From assembly GCF_018860385.1 (NCBI RefSeq), contig NZ_JAHKPH010000012.1:3160-67159 (forward strand): a stretch of DNA of 64,000 nt, read 5' to 3'. This document shows, piece by piece, positions 9,506-18,733 of the stretch. The stretch is from Reinekea forsetii. Its GTDB lineage: Bacteria; Pseudomonadota; Gammaproteobacteria; Pseudomonadales; Natronospirillaceae. Every line of letters begins with the position of its first letter. The stretch's first letter is position 1. The translations under genes were made by a program, and so were the position numbers. The notes under the pieces were generated by a model. That model did no database searches, was not told where the DNA came from, and saw only the letters and a list, made by a program, of their open reading frames with translations.

Positions 9506-9527
9506 AACAGAGTACCTTTTCTACAAA

Positions 9528-10004
9528 CTAAAGGTGCTCTACCATCTCAATTTCATACTCAACAACGCCGCCAGGGGTGGTAATGCCCACCGTATCGCCC
9601 TCTTCTTTACCGATAAGGCCTCGAGCAATTGGTGAATTCACCGAAATTTTATTGCTCTTCACATTGGCTTCATCGTCACCGACAATCTTATACACCACAC
9701 TTTGCTCGGTTTCGATATTCAGAAGCGTTACTGTGGTTCCGAAGATTACTTTTCCGGTTGCCGGAATATCGTGCACATTAATCACCTGAGCCATTGATAA
9801 TTTGGCTTCGATATCTTGAATGCGCCCTTCAATAAAGCCTTGTTGCTCGCGTGCTGAATGATATTCTGCGTTTTCTTTTAAATCACCATGCTCTCGTGCT
9901 TCTGCAATGGCCGCAATTACAGCAGGGCGCTTGACAGTCTTAAGCTCTTTTAACTCTTCTTGAAGTGCGAGCTCGCCTTCTACAGTCATTGGGTAACGTT
10001 GCAT
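9528..10004 (-). CDS. greA: transcription elongation factor GreA
   Basis: GreA binds the RNA polymerase secondary channel and stimulates cleavage of backtracked transcripts. From the ATG at 10004 the protein is 158 residues, the usual size. The N-terminal coiled-coil hairpin has the acidic tip region [27 protein letters not shown], and the C-terminal FKBP-like domain ends in [10 protein letters not shown] start 8 codons upstream is possible but lacks a ribosome-binding site, whereas AAGGA stands about 8 nt before the chosen ATG. It follows carB, as in Pseudomonas, but a terminator lies between them, so it probably also has its own promoter. Confidence 0.95.
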   Translation of the reverse strand: MQRYPMTVEGELALQEELKELKTVKRPAVIAAIAEAREHGDLKENAEYHSAREQQGFIEGRIQDIEAKLSMAQVINVHDIPATGKVIFGTTVTLLNIETEQSVVYKIVGDDEANVKSNKISVNSPIARGLIGKEEGDTVGITTPGGVVEYEIEMVEHL

Positions 10005-10026
10005 AAGTTTTCCTTCTAATAAAATC

Positions 10027-10053
10027 AAAAAGAGCCACTAACAGGCTCTTTTA
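10027..10053 (-). terminator. terminator after carB
   Basis: AAAAGAGCC and GGCTCTTTTT form a stem around a 7-nt loop, followed by T-rich sequence on the minus strand. It lies between carB and greA and should end at least part of the carAB transcripts. Confidence 0.75.
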
Positions 10054-10110
10054 TATAATTTGTCTCAACCGAGAAAGATCTAATTTCGACTATTATGACG
10101 CGCTTTTTAC

Positions 10111-10150
10111 TAGGTGCAAGCCCGCCGTCACATTAGCGAGTTTGCACCTA
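10111..10150. repeat. long hairpin just downstream of carB
   Basis: A perfect 9-bp inverted repeat, TAGGTGCAA / TTGCACCTA, encloses a 22-nt interior in which TCGC and GCGG can extend the stem. It begins 8 nt after the carB stop and lacks a T tract, so it looks more like an mRNA 3'-end stabiliser or a protein site than a simple terminator. Confidence 0.5.
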
Positions 10151-10157
10151 ACAAGAC

Positions 10158-13100
10158 TTAATCGGCAATTTGACCTAAATGCAGGTCTTGCAATCGATTT
10201 ACGCCACTGCTGCCTTTTAACATCATCGCCATTACCGAAGCTTCTGCGCCGGCTAACGTGGTGGTGTAATAGACTTTGTGTTGCAACGCGCCTCGACGAA
10301 TTTCAGCACTGTCTATCAATGATTGACGGCCAGCCGTCGTGTTCATCACATAGCTTACTTCGTCGTTTTTAATTAAATCAACTAGGTGAGGACGACCTTC
10401 TTTTACTTTATTAACGGCCTGGGTTGCTAAGCCGTTTTCGGTAAAGTAAGCCGCCGTACCTTTGGTTGCGACAACTTCAAAGCCAAGCTCGGTTAAATCT
10501 TTAGCCATAGCCAATGCCTCGGCTTTGTCTTGATCTTTAACCGAAATAATCACTTTGCCCGCTGTCGGTATAATTGAGCCTGCTCCAACTAGCGCTTTCG
10601 AGAAAGCTTCCGCAAACGTTTTACCGGTGCCCATTACTTCACCTGTCGATTTCATCTCTGGGCTTAAAACTGGGTCAACGCCGTGGAATTTATTGAATGG
10701 CATCACCGCTTCTTTCACTGAGTAATAACTTGGAACCACTTCGGCGGTATAGCCTAACTCGGAAAGTTTTTTACCGGTCATGACCTGAGCGCCTATTTTT
10801 GCAAGCGACTGCCCAATGGCTTTAGAAACAAACGGTACCGTTCGTGATGCTCTTGGGTTTACCTCAATGATGTACATTTTGCCGTTTTGCCACGCCATTT
10901 GTACGTTCATTAAACCAACAACGTCTAGCTCAAGCGCCATGGCTTTAACTTGCTCACGGACAATATTTTGAGCTTCGGTAGATAAGCTGTAAGGCGGTAA
11001 AGAACAGGCTGAATCGCCTGAGTGAATACCCGCCTGCTCAATATGCTGCATGATAGCCCCGATCACTACTTGCTCGCCATCGCTGACACAGTCGATATCT
11101 AATTCGATTGCGTTATCTAAGAAATGATCAAGCAATACTGGCGCGTCATTAGAAACCTGTACGGCTTCATTCATATAACGGCGCAGCTCGGTTTCGGCGT
11201 ATACAATTTCCATAGCACGGCCACCCAACACATAAGATGGTCGCACTACCAATGGGTAGCCAATACGGTTCGCAATGGTTACGGCTTCGTCCAAGCTTCG
11301 CGCTGTGCCGTTTTCAGGCTGACGCAAGTTGAGTTTTTCAACCATTACCTGGAAGCGTTCACGGTCTTCAGCTCGGTCAATGGCATCAGGGCTAGTACCA
11401 ATAATCGGTGCACCGGCCGCTTCTAGTTCACGCGCTAATTTAAGTGGAGTTTGGCCACCGTATTGAACGATCACACCCTTTGGTTGCTCCAGCTCAATAA
11501 TTTCCAACACGTCTTCTAAGGTTACAGGCTCAAAGTAAAGTCGATCAGAAGTGTCGTAATCTGTTGAAACGGTTTCTGGGTTGCAATTCACCATGATCGT
11601 TTCGAAGCCTTCATCGCGAGCCGCCAATACGGCGTGCACACAACAATAATCGAACTCAATACCTTGACCAATACGGTTAGGACCACCACCAAGCACAATA
11701 ATTTTATCACGCTCACTCGGTGCGGCCTCACATTCTTCATCGTAAGATGAATACATATAAGCCGTGTCGGAAGCAAATTCAGCAGCACAAGTATCAACGC
11801 GCTTATACACCGGACGAATGCCTAAATCCCAACGCTTTTTACGTAATTGCTTTTCACCCACACCGAGCAGTTTTGCTAAACGCTCATCTGAAAAACCTTT
11901 ACGTTTTAAACGACGCATTTCAGTGGCGTCGATGTCTTTCATGCCTTTGCTGGCTAATGTCGTTTCATCTTTGATGATGTCGGCAATTTGAACCAAGAAC
12001 CAAGGGTCAACACCCGTGTACTCATATATTTCATCGATACTCATGCCACTGCGCAATGCATCGCCAATGTACCAAATTCGATCAGGGCCGCATTCTTGTA
12101 ATTCACGCAAAATCTTCTCTCGGCTGCCCTCGGCTTTATAATCGATAAAGCTATCGAAGCCACATGCGCCCACTTCTAAGCCACGCAATGCTTTTTGCAT
12201 AGACTCTTGAAAGTTACGACCAATGGCCATCACTTCACCAACCGATTTCATTTGTGTGGTTAAACGATCATTGGCTTGTGGGAATTTCTCGAATGCGAAG
12301 CGAGGAATTTTTGTGACAACGTAATCGATGCTTGGCTCAAACGATGCTGGTGTAATGCCACCGGTAATATCGTTTTGCAATTCATCCAGCGTGTACCCAA
12401 CGGCTAACTTGGCGGCGATTTTGGCGATCGGGAAACCCGTCGCTTTCGAAGCAAGTGCCGAAGATCGACTCACACGCGGGTTCATTTCAATAATAACCAT
12501 GCGCCCGTCTTTCGGGTTAATCCCGAACTGAACGTTAGAACCACCCGTTTCAACACCAATTTCACGCAGAACCGCCAACGAGGCGTTACGCATAATTTGG
12601 TATTCTTTATCGGTTAAGGTTTGCGCTGGCGCAACGGTGATAGAGTCGCCGGTGTGCACGCCCATTGGATCGAAGTTTTCAATGGCGCAAACAATAATGC
12701 AGTTGTCGGCTTTATCGCGCACCACTTCCATTTCATATTCTTTCCAACCAATTAAGCTCTCGTCAATTAACAGCTCATTCGTCGGTGATAAATCTAAGCC
12801 GCGACGGCAAATTTCTTCAAACTCGGCTTTGTTGTAGGCAATACCACCACCGGTGCCACCCATGGTAAAACTTGGGCGAATAATGGTTGGAAAGCCGAGC
12901 TTTTCTACAATCGCCCAAGCTTCATCTAAGTTATGTGCAATACCTGAGCGAGGGGTTTCAAGGTTAATCGCTTTCATCGCTTTATCAAAACGATCACGAT
13001 CTTCGGCTTTATCGATGGTGTCGGCATTGGCACCAATCATTTCAACATTAAACTTTTCAAGCACGCCGTGTTTTTCAAGATCAAGCGCGCAGTTCAATGC

Positions 13101-13382
13101 GGTTTGGCCACCCATGGTTGGCAAAAGCGCATCGGGCTTTTCTTTTTCAATTATTTTCGCGACTTCTTGCCACACCACGGGCTCGATATAGGTTGCATCG
13201 GCCATGCTTGGGTCGGTCATAATGGTCGCTGGGTTCGAGTTCACTAAGATAACTCGGTAACCTTCTTCGCGCAGCGCTTTACAAGCTTGCGCTCCGGAAT
13301 AATCAAACTCACAGGCCTGACCAATAACAATGGGGCCGGCGCCTAATATTAATATACTTTTTATGTCTGTACGTTTTGGCAT
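10158..13382 (-). CDS. carB: carbamoyl-phosphate synthase large subunit
   Basis: CarB makes carbamoyl phosphate from bicarbonate, ammonia (channelled from CarA) and two ATP, for both arginine and pyrimidine synthesis. The 1074 residues show the duplicated ATP-grasp plan: the first carboxyphosphate half starts with [15 protein letters not shown] and the second half with [15 protein letters not shown], followed by a C-terminal MGS-like allosteric domain. Motifs such as [18 protein letters not shown] and [18 protein letters not shown] mark the two active sites. The length is that of the E. coli enzyme. It follows carA by about 60 nt on the same strand. Confidence 0.98.
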   Translation of the reverse strand: MPKRTDIKSILILGAGPIVIGQACEFDYSGAQACKALREEGYRVILVNSNPATIMTDPSMADATYIEPVVWQEVAKIIEKEKPDALLPTMGGQTALNCALDLEKHGVLEKFNVEMIGANADTIDKAEDRDRFDKAMKAINLETPRSGIAHNLDEAWAIVEKLGFPTIIRPSFTMGGTGGGIAYNKAEFEEICRRGLDLSPTNELLIDESLIGWKEYEMEVVRDKADNCIIVCAIENFDPMGVHTGDSITVAPAQTLTDKEYQIMRNASLAVLREIGVETGGSNVQFGINPKDGRMVIIEMNPRVSRSSALASKATGFPIAKIAAKLAVGYTLDELQNDITGGITPASFEPSIDYVVTKIPRFAFEKFPQANDRLTTQMKSVGEVMAIGRNFQESMQKALRGLEVGACGFDSFIDYKAEGSREKILRELQECGPDRIWYIGDALRSGMSIDEIYEYTGVDPWFLVQIADIIKDETTLASKGMKDIDATEMRRLKRKGFSDERLAKLLGVGEKQLRKKRWDLGIRPVYKRVDTCAAEFASDTAYMYSSYDEECEAAPSERDKIIVLGGGPNRIGQGIEFDYCCVHAVLAARDEGFETIMVNCNPETVSTDYDTSDRLYFEPVTLEDVLEIIELEQPKGVIVQYGGQTPLKLARELEAAGAPIIGTSPDAIDRAEDRERFQVMVEKLNLRQPENGTARSLDEAVTIANRIGYPLVVRPSYVLGGRAMEIVYAETELRRYMNEAVQVSNDAPVLLDHFLDNAIELDIDCVSDGEQVVIGAIMQHIEQAGIHSGDSACSLPPYSLSTEAQNIVREQVKAMALELDVVGLMNVQMAWQNGKMYIIEVNPRASRTVPFVSKAIGQSLAKIGAQVMTGKKLSELGYTAEVVPSYYSVKEAVMPFNKFHGVDPVLSPEMKSTGEVMGTGKTFAEAFSKALVGAGSIIPTAGKVIISVKDQDKAEALAMAKDLTELGFEVVATKGTAAYFTENGLATQAVNKVKEGRPHLVDLIKNDEVSYVMNTTAGRQSLIDSAEIRRGALQHKVYYTTTLAGAEASVMAMMLKGSSGVNRLQDLHLGQIAD

Positions 13383-13443
13383 GATAACTCGCTAATTCTT
13401 TAAAAACTTGGGTCAGTTTAGTTTTACTTTTAACGTTTAACCT

Positions 13444-14574
13444 TTAAGCCTTACGTTTACTCATGTCGTCAATAAACTGGTCAAACAAAGGTGCGCAATC
13501 GTGTGGCCCTGGGCTGGCTTCTGGATGCCCCTGGAAACTGAATGCGGCTTTGTCTGTTCGCCGAATACCTTGCAACGATTTGTCAAAAAGAGACTGGTGT
13601 GTCATTTCAATGTGCGCCGGTAGCGATGTTTCATCGATCGCAAAACCATGGTTCTGACTAGTGATCATGACGGTTTTATCGGCCAGTGTTTGCACTGGGT
13701 GGTTAGCACCGTGATGACCAAATTTCATCTTCAAGGTTCTTGCACCACTGGCTAAGCCAAGTAACTGATGCCCTAAGCAAATACCAAAAACGGGAACGTC
13801 TGTTTCTAGAACTTGTTGTATGGCGGTAATGGCGTAATCGCACGGCTCTGGATCACCCGGACCATTAGATAAAAAGATGCCATCAGGATTCATCGCTAAT
13901 ACATCGGCGGCTGGAGTTTGGGCTGGCACCACGGTGATGCGGCAGCCGCGATCGGCTAACATGCGTAAAATGTTACGCTTAACGCCGTAATCGTATGCAA
14001 CGACATGGAACTTGCTGGTATCGGGGTTAGTGTGGCCTTGGCCAAGTACCCAGCTGCCTTCTGTCCACTCGTAAGGCTCTTTAACGGACACTTCTTTGGC
14101 TAAGTCCATACCCTTTAAACCGGCAAAGCCTTTCGCCAACTCAAGCGCTTTTGCTTCGTCAATACTGTCACCGACCATGATGCAGCCGTTTTGCGCACCT
14201 TTTTGGCTCAATAAGCGAGTCAGCCGCCGAGTATCGATATCGGCAATGGCAACGACATTTCGCTCGACTAAATAATCTTCTAGTGATTGCTCACTGCGAA
14301 AATTACTTTCAAGTAAAGGTAAGTCGCGAATAACCAGGCCGGATGCCCAAACTTGAGATGACTCTTCATCTTCTGAGTTTACGCCGGTGTTGCCAATATG
14401 GGGGTAGGTGAGGGTTACGATTTGTCGTGCATAGGAGGGGTCGGTGAGAATTTCTTGATAGCCTGTCATGGAAGTGTTGAAGACCACCTCACCAACAGAT
14501 TCACCAACGGCACCAATGCCGATTCCTGTAAAAATACTTCCGTCTTCGAGCGCGAGAATGGCAAGCTTAGCCAA
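13444..14574 (-). CDS. carA: carbamoyl-phosphate synthase small subunit
   Basis: CarA is the glutamine amidotransferase subunit that supplies ammonia to CarB. I placed the start at a TTG at 14574 because GGGGA stands 8 nt upstream and the resulting N-terminus ([17 protein letters not shown]) matches the pseudomonad form; the upstream ATG at 14592 has no ribosome-binding site. The protein is then 376 residues. The class I GATase domain is complete: the Cys in FGICLGHQ, and the His and Glu in [11 protein letters not shown]. Expression probably depends on the leader structure upstream, annotated separately. Confidence 0.96.
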   Translation of the reverse strand: MAKLAILALEDGSIFTGIGIGAVGESVGEVVFNTSMTGYQEILTDPSYARQIVTLTYPHIGNTGVNSEDEESSQVWASGLVIRDLPLLESNFRSEQSLEDYLVERNVVAIADIDTRRLTRLLSQKGAQNGCIMVGDSIDEAKALELAKGFAGLKGMDLAKEVSVKEPYEWTEGSWVLGQGHTNPDTSKFHVVAYDYGVKRNILRMLADRGCRITVVPAQTPAADVLAMNPDGIFLSNGPGDPEPCDYAITAIQQVLETDVPVFGICLGHQLLGLASGARTLKMKFGHHGANHPVQTLADKTVMITSQNHGFAIDETSLPAHIEMTHQSLFDKSLQGIRRTDKAAFSFQGHPEASPGPHDCAPLFDQFIDDMSKRKA

Positions 14575-14592
14575 GATCTGTTCCCCTATCAT

Positions 14593-14641
14593 TAATCAAA
14601 TGGATTGAGAAATCTGACCTTTCAGACCAAAAACTACGTTT
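14593..14641 (-). promoter_or_regulatory. carA leader, distal part
   Basis: This stretch separates the terminator-like hairpin and leader-frame stop from the carA start. I see no second hairpin here that would obviously form an antiterminator. The GGGGA ribosome-binding site of carA lies just inside the annotated gap at 14583-14587. Confidence 0.3.
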
Positions 14642-14755
14642 CTAATTCGCAAAAAAGCGAGATGAAGTTGCCCTCATCCCGCTTCTTATAATTCGTGCCA
14701 AGTACAGCTGCACTTGATGCGGTTTTGAAACTGTAGTGTAGTTATAATCTGTCAT
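14642..14755 (-). CDS. putative leader peptide upstream of carA
   Basis: A 37-codon frame starts at ATG 14755 and ends at TAG 14642, running straight through the terminator-like hairpin so that its last codons (SSRFFAN) cover the descending stem and T tract. It begins MTDYNYTT and contains three Tyr codons. A frame spanning a terminator ahead of a pyrimidine/arginine gene recalls the pyrBI leader of enteric bacteria, where coupled translation suppresses termination. There is no convincing Shine-Dalgarno before the ATG, so translation is unproven and the frame could be open by chance. Confidence 0.35.
   Translation of the reverse strand: MTDYNYTTVSKPHQVQLYLARIIRSGMRATSSRFFAN
14651..14685 (-). 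terminator. terminator-like hairpin in the carA leader (candidate attenuator)
   Basis: On the minus strand AAGCG-GGATGA pairs with TCATCTCGCTT through an 11-position stem with a single mismatch and a 6-9 nt loop, then runs straight into TTTTTT. No gene ends here on this strand: the next gene upstream is on the + strand. The terminator therefore sits between any carA promoter and carA itself, the arrangement of a transcription attenuator. Confidence 0.6.
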
Positions 14756-14988
14756 GTCAACGAGTTGCGTAAACAACTCAAAATTTGGCGGATTCTACAT
14801 GAAATCAGCCTGCTTTGTCCATAAATTTTGGCGTTGAAATGTTTTTTAAAGCTTACTTGGCAGGCTGACCTTAATTGGCCTAAATAAATGTCGCGCATTT
14901 GTAGTTTTAGGCGCACCTAAATCTGGTCAGTCAAATAAAAAAGTGTCATTATAAGTAGCAAATAACGCTACTTTTCCTTGAGGTCTTC
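14756..14988. promoter_or_regulatory. divergent regulatory region, carA / XRE-like gene
   Basis: No gene is apparent. The stretch contains a 6-bp inverted repeat GAGTTG-N6-CAACTC (14762-14779), a CAGCCTGC / GCAGGCTG pair spaced widely (14806-14867), and CTGACC / GGTCAG (14865-14929). TTGACA with TATAAC nearby on the minus strand may be part of a carA promoter, though the spacing is not ideal. For the + strand gene, TATAAG at about 14951 is a plausible -10. Confidence 0.35.
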
Positions 14989-15753
14989 ATGTCTCAAACG
15001 GTTCAACTCGTCGACACCTTAAAAAAAATTCTTCGAGAACGAAAAATCACCTATCAAGAAGTGGCTGAGAAGCTCGACTTGAGTGAAGCCAATGTTAAAC
15101 GCATGTTTTCGAAGCGCCATTTCACATTGGCTCGCTTAGAAGAAGTCTGTGCCATGGCCGATGCCGACTTAGGCTACTTGATGTCACGAATGCATGAAGG
15201 GTCGATGATCATCGACACGTTAAGCAAAGAAGCCGAGCAAGAGCTGTGTGGAAACATCAAGCTATTAATGATTGCTCAGCTTCTGATTAACCGCTGGGAG
15301 ATTGAAGACATTGTCGAGACTTATGAGTTTGAAGACCACGAAGTGACGCAATTGATGGCTAAGTTAGACCGCTTAGGCATTATTGAACTACTACCAGGTG
15401 ACCGCGTGAGAAACTTAATTTCCCGAGACTTTAAGTGGATTCCTAACGGACCTGTTTATAAGTACTTTGAAGAACATATTGCCAGAGAGTTCTTTAACTG
15501 TAAGTTCGAACAGAAAAACGGTGAGATTTTGATTTTCATGGCCGGCATGCTGTCTCGCCAAAGCAACAGTCAAATGCAGACCAGCATGCGCCGCTTAGCA
15601 CGCGAGTTTGATGAACTCAGTAAAGAAGATGGCAAACTGCCATTAAATGAAACTTACGGTACAGGTTTAGTGCTCGCCATGCGCCCTTGGGAGCTCAGCA
15701 CCTTTGCTCAATTCCGACGCAAAGAAAATACAAAGAAATTTAGGCTCACCTAA
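14989..15753 (+). CDS. XRE-family transcriptional regulator with C-terminal sensor-like domain
   Basis: A 254-residue protein whose first 65 residues are a Cro/C1 HTH: ITYQEVAEKLDLSEANVKRMFSKRHFTLARLEEVC. The remaining ~185 residues resemble a winged-helix segment (EFEDHEVTQLMAKLDRLGIIELLPGDRVRNLI) followed by a helical region, a two-part layout seen in conserved gammaproteobacterial XRE proteins of this size. I cannot name its regulon. TTGAGG lies about 6 nt before the ATG. It stands alone, with its own terminator downstream. Confidence 0.75.
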   Translation: MSQTVQLVDTLKKILRERKITYQEVAEKLDLSEANVKRMFSKRHFTLARLEEVCAMADADLGYLMSRMHEGSMIIDTLSKEAEQELCGNIKLLMIAQLLINRWEIEDIVETYEFEDHEVTQLMAKLDRLGIIELLPGDRVRNLISRDFKWIPNGPVYKYFEEHIAREFFNCKFEQKNGEILIFMAGMLSRQSNSQMQTSMRRLAREFDELSKEDGKLPLNETYGTGLVLAMRPWELSTFAQFRRKENTKKFRLT

Positions 15754-15758
15754 CACAA

Positions 15759-15802
15759 ACACCAAACAAGCCAACGCTTGTGTGGTGTTTAGTGGCTTTT
15801 TT
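15759..15802. terminator. intrinsic terminator between convergent genes
   Basis: AACACCA-A-ACAAG pairs with CTTGT-G-TGGTGTT; alternatively AAGCCA pairs with TGGCTTTTTT, which supplies the T tract. It lies between the XRE gene (+) and the SprA-like gene (-) and may serve both. Confidence 0.6.
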
Positions 15803-15807
15803 ATAAA

Positions 15808-16785
15808 TTAAACCGTGGTGTCTAGATTAAATCCGACTTCTTGCTGTCGATTCACTTGATAGGCGGCATCTAAGGCTGACTCTACGGTTTCAGAGGTTTG
15901 GTTCAATATGTCATTTAAGCGTTCTTTATTTGATTCTGAAACTTCTTCGCTGCGCTTATCTTCGCTTTCAGAATTCGCCTCTACTTTAGAACTGTCTTCG
16001 CCTTGAATATCACGCTGTTCACTACGCTCTTCTTCGGTTTTTTCAGCCATTTGACGCTCAAGTTGGCGCAGGTCATTTTGCGCTTCCATTGATAGCTGAG
16101 TGGCCAATGCCGCCACTTGGCGATCTTGGGCCGACGGTTCGGCCGGTGCTAAAGCGGCACGGCGTACTTGCTCGGCTTTGCGCAATGTAGCTTCTGGGTT
16201 ATTTGGAACTGGAGATACACTGATCCCTACCTCACCGGCGGTTGCATAGCGTTTACCATCGGGACCTTGGGTATAACTAAACTGCATGGCACCCGCATAT
16301 TGGCCTCCGACGGATTGGTGCGCCTGCTCATGCGCTTTAACTTCTCTGTCTCGGGCGGCTAATTCGCGAATGGTTTCAATATCGTCTTGAAGCTTTGCTT
16401 GCTCGGCTTCGGCATTTCGCTTGGCTTGCTCCGCTTGTTGTTCAACGCGTTGGTTTTGCTCGCTACCGCTTGGGGCTTCTTCTCGGCTTGCTTCATTTGA
16501 ACGCGCAGACTCTTCTTGCGAGCGCTCCTCTGAATTGGCGCGGCTTTCAATTTCGGCATTGGCACTTGGCGCAGGGCGCGTTTGCCTCGTATCTACTTCA
16601 GCTTCTAGCTTACCAGGCTGCTCTCTTGCGCTTCGGCGAGAGTCTGTCGATTTTTCGGGTTCTTCAACTGGTGCGAAGACGGCGGTTTCATTTTCTTTAC
16701 GCAACCGAGATTGCTCTGCTGGGTCACTAGACAAAGCAAAGGTCGGGGTTATAGCATTTGGAAACACACCGCTGACTGTCGACAT
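15808..16785 (-). CDS. SprA-related putative metalloprotease
   Basis: A 325-residue protein in three parts. A low-complexity, highly charged N-terminal region (about 20-145) is rich in Glu, Arg, Ser and Gln and helix/coiled-coil prone. The core at about 145-235 has REVKAHEQAHQSVGGQYAG, an HExxH-type motif at 152-156, then YTQGPDGKRYATAGEV and the PEATLRKAEQVRRAALAPAEPSAQDRQVAA block. This is the signature of the SprA-related family annotated as putative metalloproteases. An acidic C-terminal tail completes it. No signal peptide is seen. The small gene 9 nt upstream probably shares the transcript. Proteolytic activity is inferred from the motif only. Confidence 0.75.
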   Translation of the reverse strand: MSTVSGVFPNAITPTFALSSDPAEQSRLRKENETAVFAPVEEPEKSTDSRRSAREQPGKLEAEVDTRQTRPAPSANAEIESRANSEERSQEESARSNEASREEAPSGSEQNQRVEQQAEQAKRNAEAEQAKLQDDIETIRELAARDREVKAHEQAHQSVGGQYAGAMQFSYTQGPDGKRYATAGEVGISVSPVPNNPEATLRKAEQVRRAALAPAEPSAQDRQVAALATQLSMEAQNDLRQLERQMAEKTEEERSEQRDIQGEDSSKVEANSESEDKRSEEVSESNKERLNDILNQTSETVESALDAAYQVNRQQEVGFNLDTTV

Positions 16786-16794
16786 AATGTTCTT

Positions 16795-17031
16795 TTAAAC
16801 CTTTATATCAATTAAGGTGCCCAGCATATCACTGCCTGCTTGCACCACTTTTGCGCTGGCTTGCACTTGAATTTTACCCATCTGCTGCTCAACGATTGGG
16901 CTTACCAATTCTTCTGGGCCTCCTTCTTCGGGTGGTAAATTCGCTTTTGCGATTTGATCGGCACTGCGATTGAGCATGTCATTGCCACGCGCAATTCCGT
17001 ATACACCACTACTTAACACAGAATTTATCAT
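16795..17031 (-). CDS. small flagellar-rod-like protein
   Basis: A 78-residue protein whose N-terminus (SVLSSGVYGIARGNDMLNRSADQIAKANL) resembles the N-terminal helix of flagellar rod/hook proteins, and whose end (ASAKVVQAGSDMLGTLIDIKV) resembles the C-terminal helix of FlgB/FlgC-type proteins, with only a short linker between. It therefore looks like a minimal rod-protein hairpin with no central domain. It lies 9 nt upstream of the SprA-like gene, so the two may work together at the cell envelope. No other flagellar gene is in the window. Confidence 0.6.
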   Translation of the reverse strand: MINSVLSSGVYGIARGNDMLNRSADQIAKANLPPEEGGPEELVSPIVEQQMGKIQVQASAKVVQAGSDMLGTLIDIKV

Positions 17032-17251
17032 CCGAACTCCTAATCAAAAAACAACAGGCATAGCCAGCCTTGACTATATTTTAACCAATTCTATTCGAGG
17101 TACTGTAAAATTTTGTGAATTCACTCAAGATATCTATAGCCCTGCCGATACAGCGACTGTTGCGGGATAAACCCTGTTTTAGATGGCCACTGAAGAGAAA
17201 CTTACGCACGAAAATTTGGCATATATTCAGATGAATTATGCCAATTTATTG

Positions 17252-17686
17252 TTATTCACTTGTTAAAAGAAAGGTTTCAGACGGATCAACCGTGATTCGA
17301 TTCAACATGGCCTCGCGCCCTAAAAGCATTAGGTAGCTCATGTCGGAACGATCGGTTAAAGAAATATCAATCTGCCATTCTTGTTGATTCATCCGAATTG
17401 ATGTTCTAACAATGTATCGCTCTTCGGTCACTCCATTCGATGATTTAATTTTCCGTACATCTCTTAGCGGTGCTTGACAATTTATCACTTCATCTACGTT
17501 ATGTACCGTTGGGTGAATATCAAATGAGACCCACTTTTTTCCGCCTTTTTTAAATTTCTTAATATGATCAACATGCAACGAAGAGGTTTTCGCGCCGGTA
17601 TCTACCCTAACTTCTAAATCAATAATGCCTAAACCGGGCAAATCGCAATTCTCAATACTGCCCACCATAAACTTTTGCAAAGTCAT
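17252..17686 (-). CDS. rimB: RimB-type retropepsin-like protease (ATP-dependent zinc protease family)
   Basis: A 144-residue single-domain protein with the retropepsin Asp motif in EVRVDTGAKTSSLH near residues 26-40 and the flap-following segment MSYLMLLGREAM. This family is often labelled ATP-dependent zinc protease but has an aspartic-protease-like fold; in Pseudomonas the member encoded with rimK is called RimB and acts with it in modifying ribosomal protein S6. It is the last of a three-gene run behind rimK and the M14-like gene, 33 nt after the latter. The symbol is by homology and neighbourhood. Confidence 0.75.
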   Translation of the reverse strand: MTLQKFMVGSIENCDLPGLGIIDLEVRVDTGAKTSSLHVDHIKKFKKGGKKWVSFDIHPTVHNVDEVINCQAPLRDVRKIKSSNGVTEERYIVRTSIRMNQQEWQIDISLTDRSDMSYLMLLGREAMLNRITVDPSETFLLTSE

Positions 17687-17719
17687 TTGCTGCCCTCTTA
17701 CATAGCTCTATTTTTCAGA

Positions 17720-18733
17720 TCAATCAGGAATAAGGATGTCTTGCATTACTTCAATATTATCGGCAATGTCTTCATCGTTTTCAGTGAAGAAGGCTATGTG
17801 CACCAATGCTTCTCCTTCTTGAACCAATGGAATATTTTGCTTTCCAATAATAATGCCTGAACGCGGTGCTTTAATTTCTGTTAACACTTCACCAAAAGGG
17901 TTGCTGATTTTAGCTAGTACATCTCCTTTTTGAACTTGATCACCCAGTTTGTGCGCCGTATTTACGATGCCACTTAGACTTGCGCGCACCCAGCTGCTGT
18001 TATTCGCCACATAGGGCGTAAACTTTCTTTTTGGAAGCTTCCTATTAACCAACCCTAACGATATCAACACGTTTATGACGCCCTTCACGCCGGCTCGAAT
18101 CGACAATTCATCAAACCTTAATGCCTGACCCGCTTCATACAAGAGTATTTTAGTGCCATTTTCTACAGCGGCTTCTCGCAAAGAACCATCCCGTAAATCG
18201 GAGTTTAAAAGAACGGGTACACCAAATTGCATGGCCAGCTCACGGGTTTCAGAGTCTTTCAAGTTTGCGCGGATCTGCGGTAAATTAGATCGATGAATCG
18301 CCCCTGTGTGTAAATCGATTCCGTATTCACATTGCGACACAATTTCTTCCATGAATATATTCGCCACACGTCCGGCCAAAGAACCTTTTGCTGATCCAGG
18401 AAAACAGCGGTTAAGATCGCGCCTATCTGGCATATATCGACTTTGATTGAGAACGCCGTAAACATTTACCATCGGAACAAGAATTACTGTACCCGCACTC
18501 ACCTTAAGGGATTTTGACTGTATTAAGCGGCCGACTATTTCGACACCGTTTAATTCATCACCATGTATCGCTGCTGAGACAAACACAGTGGGGCCGGGTC
18601 GTTTACCGCGAATAACGTAAATTGGCATGTTTACGTCTGTGTTTGTGTAAAGCTTGGCAACAGGCAATTCTATGCTACACCGCTCTCCGGGTTTAATTTC
18701 TTTACCGCCAATTACGAGTATATTAGTTGCCAT
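17720..18733 (-). CDS. succinylglutamate desuccinylase/aspartoacylase-family (M14-like) protein
   Basis: A 337-residue zinc hydrolase-like protein. Zn-ligand motifs are HGDELNGVEIVGR (His and Glu, with ligand spacing typical of the family) and GIDLHTG (third ligand His), with DLNRCFPG between. The C-terminal part (GIVNTAHKLGDQVQKGDVLAKISNPFG) looks like a lipoyl/barrel-sandwich add-on found in the longer family members. It begins immediately at the rimK stop. In the RimK context it might trim glutamyl or acylated products, but the substrate is unknown. Confidence 0.82.
   Translation of the reverse strand: MATNILVIGGKEIKPGERCSIELPVAKLYTNTDVNMPIYVIRGKRPGPTVFVSAAIHGDELNGVEIVGRLIQSKSLKVSAGTVILVPMVNVYGVLNQSRYMPDRRDLNRCFPGSAKGSLAGRVANIFMEEIVSQCEYGIDLHTGAIHRSNLPQIRANLKDSETRELAMQFGVPVLLNSDLRDGSLREAAVENGTKILLYEAGQALRFDELSIRAGVKGVINVLISLGLVNRKLPKRKFTPYVANNSSWVRASLSGIVNTAHKLGDQVQKGDVLAKISNPFGEVLTEIKAPRSGIIIGKQNIPLVQEGEALVHIAFFTENDEDIADNIEVMQDILIPD

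Noticed and set aside
11588-13191. Several long frames antisense to carB
   Set aside because: They are mirror frames of a well-conserved gene with no ribosome-binding sites or domains.
16168-16798. Frames antisense to the SprA-like gene
   Set aside because: The Glu/Arg/Ala-rich coding bias of the real gene keeps the other strand open; no domain or start signal supports them.
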